Of a stretch of 64,000 nucleotides of DNA, positions 13,501 to 64,000 are shown piece by piece. Where the stretch lies: the NCBI GenBank assembly GCA_026261815.1, contig JAMPIT010000493.1:2259001-2323000 (forward strand). The letters run 5' to 3'. The stretch is from Monarcha castaneiventris obscurior. Its lineage: Eukaryota; Chordata; Aves; Passeriformes; Monarchidae. The stretch's first letter is position 1; every line of letters begins with the position of its first letter. Both the position numbers and the translations under genes were made by a program. Under the pieces are notes generated by a model that worked only from the letters and a program-made list of their open reading frames with translations, ran no database searches and was not told where the DNA came from.

Positions 13501-15030
13501 GCTTTTATTTTGCTGTTCATGGTAGGGGATTATTTTCCCTTTTGATACAGACAAAACCTGCATGTTTCTATGCAGCTCTGAGAGGGTGATTTTGGAGATA
13601 AGATGTTTATTAAGTGGGTTGTTTACAAGAAGTGACTCTGTTGGCCATGTACTTGGAGCAGCATTGGCTCATTTATTTTTTCAGGCAGTTCCTCCCTTGT
13701 GAGCACTGGCATGGCTTTGGTACCAGAGCAAATCCTTCTGGAAGAAGCAGGCATCCTCTGATCTTTCCTCAGTTTGCATTTTACAATGGCTTCACAGACA
13801 GCTGGAGCTGGAATTCTGCTCTGTGAGTTTTGGTGAAGAGAATGCAAGTGTGGCTTTAGCTGGTCAGAGCAGTGTGGCCCTGCAGGGCCACTTCACCCAA
13901 GGGTTTGTGCTCCGTGTTTGCTCTCACTTGGAGGTAAAAGCAAAATGCTGAGATGTGCTGCATTGTGCCCAGGCTTGGCTTGGATTCCAATGGCTGGAAA
14001 TGAAAGGGATTTTTATTTTTCTGTCACAGCAATTAAACCAGTTTGATTGTAGAAAGTTTTCAGAAAATTTGTGGTTAGATCTCTTATTGTACAGCCCTGC
14101 CTGGTTTTTCCTGTGCTCTGGGAATGAAAGATTTGTCTTTAACTCTCCCACTTAATTTAGCATCTGGTCTCTTACGCATTTTTTTAACCCCTCTGTAAAG
14201 CAGGTTACTTTTTCCAGCTCCTTCAATTCCAGTTTCAGTGGGACTCCATTTCTCTAACTTCCCATTCTAAACATTCACAGTTAACACCTCACTCTTGCTG
14301 TTCTGGGCCAACCACACAAGAGCAACCATTTTATCCCCCACTTGTGGTGTTGTCAGCTTTAATTTTCGGGGGTTTTTTTGTGACAGTCCTTAAGATCAGT
14401 AGAATTAAGGATTCCAGGAAGACCCCAGTGCTCAGGAATGCTGAAGTTCTCCTGTTTTCTTAATGACATCACTGAGTTTGCTCATGGACCAAAATGTACC
14501 CAGTTCCTGTCCTGATAGCTTGACTAGGGCTCAAAAGGAAACACCTTTAACTCTGCAGAGTACTTCAGCTGCTTGATGAAAGGCTTCTTTTATCAGACAA
14601 ATTAATCAGTGCTCAAAATCTACCCAAACCACTTGTTTTGTCAAACTCACTCCCTTGGTCCATTTCTGTCTGCGTTAGCAAACAGAAGAGCAGAGCTGGG
14701 CTGAGCAGCCCTTGTGTGCTCCAGAGCAGCACAGCAGAGCTGAGGAGTTGTCTGATGCCCCCCCCCATGCTGATTTGAACACCAACTTTCCAACATACCC
14801 TTAATTTTTTATGAGAAACTTTCCTGTCCTTTGGTTTATTTGTTTAGTTCTGCAAATGGGACTTTCCTCTGTGGCCTAAAGAACCAGTAACCTAAACCTG
14901 TTACAACGTCAACGGAGTTTGATCTCATTTTCTTCTTCTTCCCTTGCAGGATTTGACAGGTGGAGCCTTTGAAACAAACCTGGACATGCTGAACCTGAAA
15001 GAAGGGATGGATTATTATCACTTTAACTAA
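1453..15030 (+). CDS. B3GNTL1: B3GNTL1, C-terminal coding exons (partial gene)
   Basis: Four exons (1453-1588, 11013-11081, 11932-12006, 14950-15030) splice in frame to about 120 residues ending at a TAA stop. The product matches the C-terminus of B3GNTL1, a UDP-GlcNAc:beta-Gal beta-1,3-N-acetylglucosaminyltransferase-like protein of the GT2 fold. Recognisable blocks in order are [50 protein letters not shown] and a final HFN. All introns have GT-AG ends and all three junctions inside the window are phase 0; the first exon starts one base into a codon. The nucleotide-sugar binding N-terminal domain lies left of the window. The catalytic activity of this protein is poorly characterised; identity rests on recalled family sequence and on tail-to-tail synteny with TBCD. 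Confidence 0.92.
3931..3968. repeat. Perfect inverted repeat, 15-bp arms
   Basis: The left arm ggctaatctgcaact (3931-3945) is exactly complementary to the right arm (3954-3968), across an 8-base spacer. It lies only 40 bases before a second perfect inverted repeat. Confidence 0.9.
4009..4048. repeat. Perfect inverted repeat, 17-bp arms
   Basis: The left arm tttgttcatatgggatt (4009-4025) is exactly complementary to the right arm (4032-4048), with a 6-base spacer. Between this and the preceding hairpin are short direct repeats of the type catctctt. Confidence 0.9.
4436..4657. repeat. AT-rich tract with imperfect palindromes
   Basis: Almost pure A/T from about 4436 to 4600 with mirrored taatgattat and ataatcat words. 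It is followed by an imperfect 25-bp inverted repeat (4601-4625 against 4633-4657, about 21 of 25 positions pairing, 7-base spacer). Confidence 0.75.
8770..8850 (+). mobile_element. CR1-type LINE fragment
   Basis: The words gacaggacaagaagaaatgg, ttttaaactgagagag and tattaggaagaaact follow the conserved order of the CR1 3' region in the forward direction. It is short, diverged, and truncated at both ends. Confidence 0.7.
9306..9345. repeat. TA/TG simple repeat
   Basis: Irregular alternation of tatata, tttata, tatgtg and tatgtac words. No gene is associated with it beyond the surrounding intron. Confidence 0.75.
11013..11081 (+). CDS. B3GNTL1: B3GNTL1 coding exon (69 nt)
   Basis: Acceptor tgttttctag and donor TCTGAG|GTGAGT bound exactly 23 codons, phase 0 at both ends. 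Residues [17 protein letters not shown] match the family motif around FCDVDE. Confidence 0.95.
11082..11931 (+). other. B3GNTL1: B3GNTL1 intron (850 bp)
   Basis: A short intron with a clean acceptor (ccttcttcctgcag). Nothing else was recognised inside it. Confidence 0.8.
11932..12006 (+). CDS. B3GNTL1: B3GNTL1 coding exon (75 nt)
   Basis: Exactly 25 codons between a ctgcag acceptor and AAGCTG|GTGAGT donor, phase 0 at both ends. Residues [12 protein letters not shown] and PPFVICVKL are the strongest B3GNTL1 signature in the window. Confidence 0.96.
12103..12539 (+). mobile_element. Solo LTR, ERV1-like, 437 bp, 4-bp TSD
   Basis: The element starts TGATGCC and ends GGCATCA, a perfect 7-bp terminal inverted repeat carrying the canonical TG...CA ends. 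It is flanked by the 4-bp target-site duplication tttg (12099-12102 and 12540-12543). Inside are an octamer ATGCAAAT (about 12356), a TATA-like cctataaagg (12374-12379) and a polyadenylation signal AATAAA (12471-12476), in the order expected for an LTR read forward. No internal retroviral coding region is present, so this is a recombination remnant. A 4-bp duplication is typical of gammaretrovirus-like elements; the class assignment is inferred from that. Confidence 0.85.
12471..12476 (+). terminator. Polyadenylation signal inside solo LTR
   Basis: AATAAA in sense with B3GNTL1, 465 bp after the preceding B3GNTL1 donor. Within the LTR it sits where the R/U5 polyadenylation signal belongs. Confidence 0.6.
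14950..15030 (+). CDS. B3GNTL1: B3GNTL1 terminal coding exon with stop
   Basis: The acceptor cccttgcag is followed by 26 codons and TAA (15028-15030). Residues [11 protein letters not shown] and the final DYYHFN match the family C-terminus. Six bases after the stop comes CCAAG|GTGAGG, a consensus donor at 15037, so the 3' UTR may be spliced. Confidence 0.95.
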   Translation, partial: DLTGGAFETNLDMLNLKEGMDYYHFN

Positions 15031-18000
15031 ACCAAGGTGAGGCAGTGCTACTGCAGTGTGCTGCTCTCTGTGTATCTGGGTGCAGGAAGACCAAACTCTT
15101 CAGGGGTTTAGAATTTTTTTAGTCATTTGTGCTTCATTAATGTAATCTTTGGCTGAGTAATTCCTTTGTAAGGAAGGTCACGGTTACACCACGGGGAATG
15201 CTGTGTGCTCAGTTTTACTGCTGCACATCACTCAGTTTGACTGGGAAATTGTATTTCTCATTTCAACACCCACCAAGCACTGGCCTTGGGTCACCAGAGC
15301 ACTGTTTCCATAGGGAAGCCTCAGACACGCCTCAGGCAAAGCCTGAAGCACTGTAAGTGCACAGAGTTTTCTGTCACACACTGCTTGGAGCCCTCAGCCC
15401 TTCCCTGCTCCCAGCACATTCCCTGCTCCCAGAGCAGCTGCTGGTGCTTCCTGGGCTCTGCAGAGGGCCAGGGCTGGTTCAAAGGGAGCAGCCTCAGCTT
15501 TGGGGCTGTGGCTGTGACAGCACCTAGCAGCCAGGTGAGCCCTCACCATTTCCACTGCACCTTCTCCCACTGGAATACTCAGGCTCTGCCAGGACAGCTT
15601 GTGCTGTTCTTGCAGCAGGGACCTGCAGGTGTAACTTTACAACCCCCAAATCTCTCAAGAATGTTCTAGAAAGTTCCCTGTGAGTGGCAGAGTAGCAGCA
15701 AAGGGGCTGTGGGTGAGGAGCTTCCCTCTGGGGTGTGCAGCACGTGGCCAATGCCGGCTGCTGCTCCGTGGGAGCTCAGAACCACTTGATCAGCAGTCAG
15801 TGAAGAACCCTGAGCTCCACCAATTCCAGCTGCCAGTCCAGCTTGCAAGAATCCTTAAGAAGTATTGAATAATCTCCATTTATAGTTACTTTCTTCTAAA
15901 AGAAACAGAACCTGAGCCAGCCAGGTTGGAGACTTGGAAGTGAACACCTGCAGTTTGCAGCAGATACTTCACAGGGAAATTGGCTTGGTTTTAGCTTCTC
16001 TGCCTGAATTTTTCCTTCCTTTGAGATTTGTAGAGTTGTGTCTAAACCCACATACAGCCACTGTTCCAAGTGTTGGGATAGTGGGATTTAATTACAGCCA
16101 TAAAATAACAGTGTAATTACAATATGATGTGGCCTTTGACCTCCCCATCACATTGATCTCACTAAAGATCAATGTTGGAGCCATTTTAGTTTGTAGGGGA
16201 TAAGAAATGGGCTGGATTCCTGGCAGCTGTTTGAAGAACTGACTCACCTTCTTCAAAACTGAGTTCACCAGAAAAATAATTTGCCTGAATTAGTTACATA
16301 AAGAGCTGTTACGAGAGGCTTTGACATCAGCTGAAGTGAAACCTGGGGTTTTTTGTTTGACTATGACATAGGAATGACAGACTCCTCCACAGGGACTCTC
16401 GATGCTCAGGATGATTTCAGTATCACTGAGTGTTGCCATTCTCACCCCTGGAAAATAAATCTTGAAGAGACCAGTGCAGCAGGTCAGGTTTAATTCTCGG
16501 TGTGTGTACAAGCACAGGCTCCATTCAGCTGGGGAAGTACAAACCACTGACACCAACCCAGACAGGTCAGTGTGACAGAGCATGACAAGAACCTGCCAGA
16601 CAGCAACATTAAAAAGTGAAAACAAGGAATTTTGGTTGTCTTCTTGTGGGCACATCTGTGCTTTCAGACAGGCTCTGCCTCTTCTGCCCAGCAGTGCAGT
16701 GCTCAGCTCTGCTGAGATCCAGCGTGTCAGGATGCCAGGGCTCAGCCTCTTCCCATCCTGGCAGCACAGGAACCACGAGCTCCAGCAGAGCCCAGCAGCC
16801 AGGGCCTGCTCCTCCTCATGCTGAGCTCTGCCAGAGAGAAGGGAAAAGGACAGGTCACATGGAGCAGGCCTGTGGCACTGCTGTCCTGTGGCAGCGCTGT
16901 CCTGGCACTGTCCCAGCCACGTAATTAAGTAACCTGAGCAGAAAATACAGGCAAAGCTGTAATACTTAGTCCTTTTAACACCATGGTTTGAGCTACTCTC
17001 CAGCAAGTTTTCTTTGTACAAAATTTAAAGGAGTGGAAAATGCTGATTTCACCTGCAGCCAACTTCATTCACCTTTTCATCCTGCCATACTTGGCCTCCT
17101 CTCTGGCTTCTCCCACTGGTGCCAAGCCGAGTGCTGGGCACTGGTGGGAGCAGCATTGGGGACACGGGGGCAGCTGAGAGAGCCCCTCCTCTTCAGTGGC
17201 TCTGTGAGCTTGGCACAGCAGCTGCAGGCTCAGCTCTGTGTTGGAAGCTGCACTGGCTGTTTGCTTATGCTCAGGGGGGCAAGAGGTAAAGTTCCACACT
17301 GAGCACAAAACATCCAGACTGCCCCTGTACCAGCTCCATCAGAGATACCTGGACATGTATTTGGATATTTCTTATTATTTTGTTTACCCTAGAGACAGTT
17401 TTCCCCTAAAGTATCAGTCTTCTCTCAGCCTTCAATAATTAAGTATTAAAATAAGGGGATTTTTGAGAACAGAGAGTTCATCTTGTAAGATCTCTATTTT
17501 GAGTATAACCTTTCTATTCTATTACTTGATTAGAAAACCTTTAAAAGCAACACTCAGGTTTTGTTTTAAAAAAATTCCTTGTCTGGGCAGGAGGTTCAGA
17601 CTCTTGTTTTCCTGAATTATAAAAATGTTAGCTGAGGTTTCTTAAAATTGTACTAAAAGCAGATGGTAAAAACTGGAAAATGGATAAAGAAACTGCTATG
17701 GGGCAGTAGGAGGTCTTTGAAGGGTTTCATAGATCTCTTGAGTCTTTAAAGAAAGATAAATATTTATACATACACAGTAACACATCTTCTTTAATACAGT
17801 AAAAACCCCTTCCAGAACCTCTGCCCAAGCAGAAAGTTCTGAAATTCTGAAATACTGAGTTGGTGGGCAAGTCAAACTATCTACACTGGAATGATGTGGG
17901 ACCTACAGCTGGATGTGTCACCACTCTCCCTGTAAATGGGTTCTTTTGTATCCTTTTTATATATATATATCAGATAGATACATATAAAACATAACATAAA

Positions 18001-18380
18001 AACATAAAAATGTACATTTTATATATGTGTGTGTGTGTGTATAGATATACAGACATATACACACACTTTATGGTTTTGTATCCTATTCCTCCACAGAGGC
18101 AGTGCTGCAGTCCTGTGGTTTGCACACCACCTCATGTCATCATCTTGCAGTTGAAACTGAGAAGTTTGTGTCTTTTCCCTTTCCCCAGGAAGGGCAGAGG
18201 AGCAGTGGCTGCACATCTGTGTCTGGAATGTTGCTGCCAGCCTGGAATGCTCTCTGGCTCCAGGCTGGAAGGGCCCCAGGCAGCAGCTCCAGCCATCCCA
18301 CGTGTTCTGCAGCTGGCTGGGAACATCCTCAGGGACACCTCCACGAACAAAGCACCCCCTGGAGCACATTCCCACCTCAC
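15031..18380. other. Convergent 3' region between B3GNTL1 and TBCD
   Basis: The 3' UTR of B3GNTL1 and the 3' end of TBCD must lie here or overlap further. Candidate + strand signals include AATAAA near 16455; none can be assigned. Several - strand acceptor-like sites followed by short open frames exist (for example near 17590 and 17660), but none is convincing as the last TBCD exon. The sequence is fairly GC-rich at 15.3-15.8 and 16.6-17.3 kb. Open frames here resemble no protein. Confidence 0.6.
17958..18066. repeat. TA and TG microsatellite cluster
   Basis: Runs of (ta)n, aca/taa words and (tg)n around 18025-18042, followed by a cacaca run. Simple sequence only. Confidence 0.8.
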
Positions 18381-63973
<45,593 letters not shown>

Positions 63974-64000
63974 TTAAATAATTAATTTTTTTTTTAAAAC

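Larger units (their letters stand above)
12007..14949 (+). other. B3GNTL1: Last B3GNTL1 intron before the stop-codon exon
   Basis: Holds the complete solo LTR at 12103-12539. The remaining 2.4 kb is unremarkable non-coding sequence ending in a pyrimidine-rich acceptor (ttcttcttcccttgcag). Confidence 0.8.

Noticed and set aside
16290..17021. 243-codon - strand open frame between the genes
   Set aside because: Lies in GC-rich convergent 3' sequence, resembles no family, and overlaps several equally long frames on the other strand.
17560..17690. Candidate last TBCD exons after acceptor-like sites near 17590 and 17660
   Set aside because: Several sites of similar quality give different short tails and none resembles the known C-terminus, so no exon was called.

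Overview
The window is vertebrate nuclear DNA, most likely from a bird. It holds interrupted genes with GT-AG introns, several CR1-type LINE 3' fragments, avian-style solo LTRs and no prokaryotic features. Two genes are recognised from their spliced protein sequence and lie tail to tail, as their orthologues do in other vertebrates. B3GNTL1 (a glycosyltransferase-like protein) runs on the + strand and its last four coding exons occupy 1453-15030. TBCD (tubulin-folding cofactor D) runs on the - strand from beyond the right edge down to at least 18381. Nineteen TBCD exons were placed and joined in frame, giving about 588 codons, roughly the C-terminal half of the protein.

Layout. 1-15030: end of B3GNTL1, with a 9.4 kb intron holding two adjacent perfect hairpins, an AT-rich tract and a CR1 scrap, and a later intron holding a complete 437-bp solo LTR with a 4-bp target-site duplication. 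15031-18380: region between the two stop-proximal ends, where the 3' UTRs and probably a very short last TBCD exon must lie; neither could be fixed. 18381-63963: TBCD exons in long introns. Intronic insertions include CR1 copies (about 21.0, 29.0, 30.2, 50.7 and 58.8 kb), an ERVL-like solo LTR beside the 84-nt exon, and a nested pair of solo LTRs at 41572-42615 whose two sets of target-site duplications can both be read directly. There are also two local segmental duplications at 32.3-33.6 kb and 49.2-49.5 kb.

How it fits together. The two genes are not known to work together; they are syntenic neighbours. TBCD acts in the post-chaperonin folding and dimerisation of tubulin. B3GNTL1 carries a family-2 glycosyltransferase fold whose catalytic N-terminal part lies to the left of this window. 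I see no new multi-gene system. The interesting content is structural: nested retroelements, duplication and deletion scars, hairpins and TBCD micro-exons. Almost every long open frame outside the listed exons is chance.
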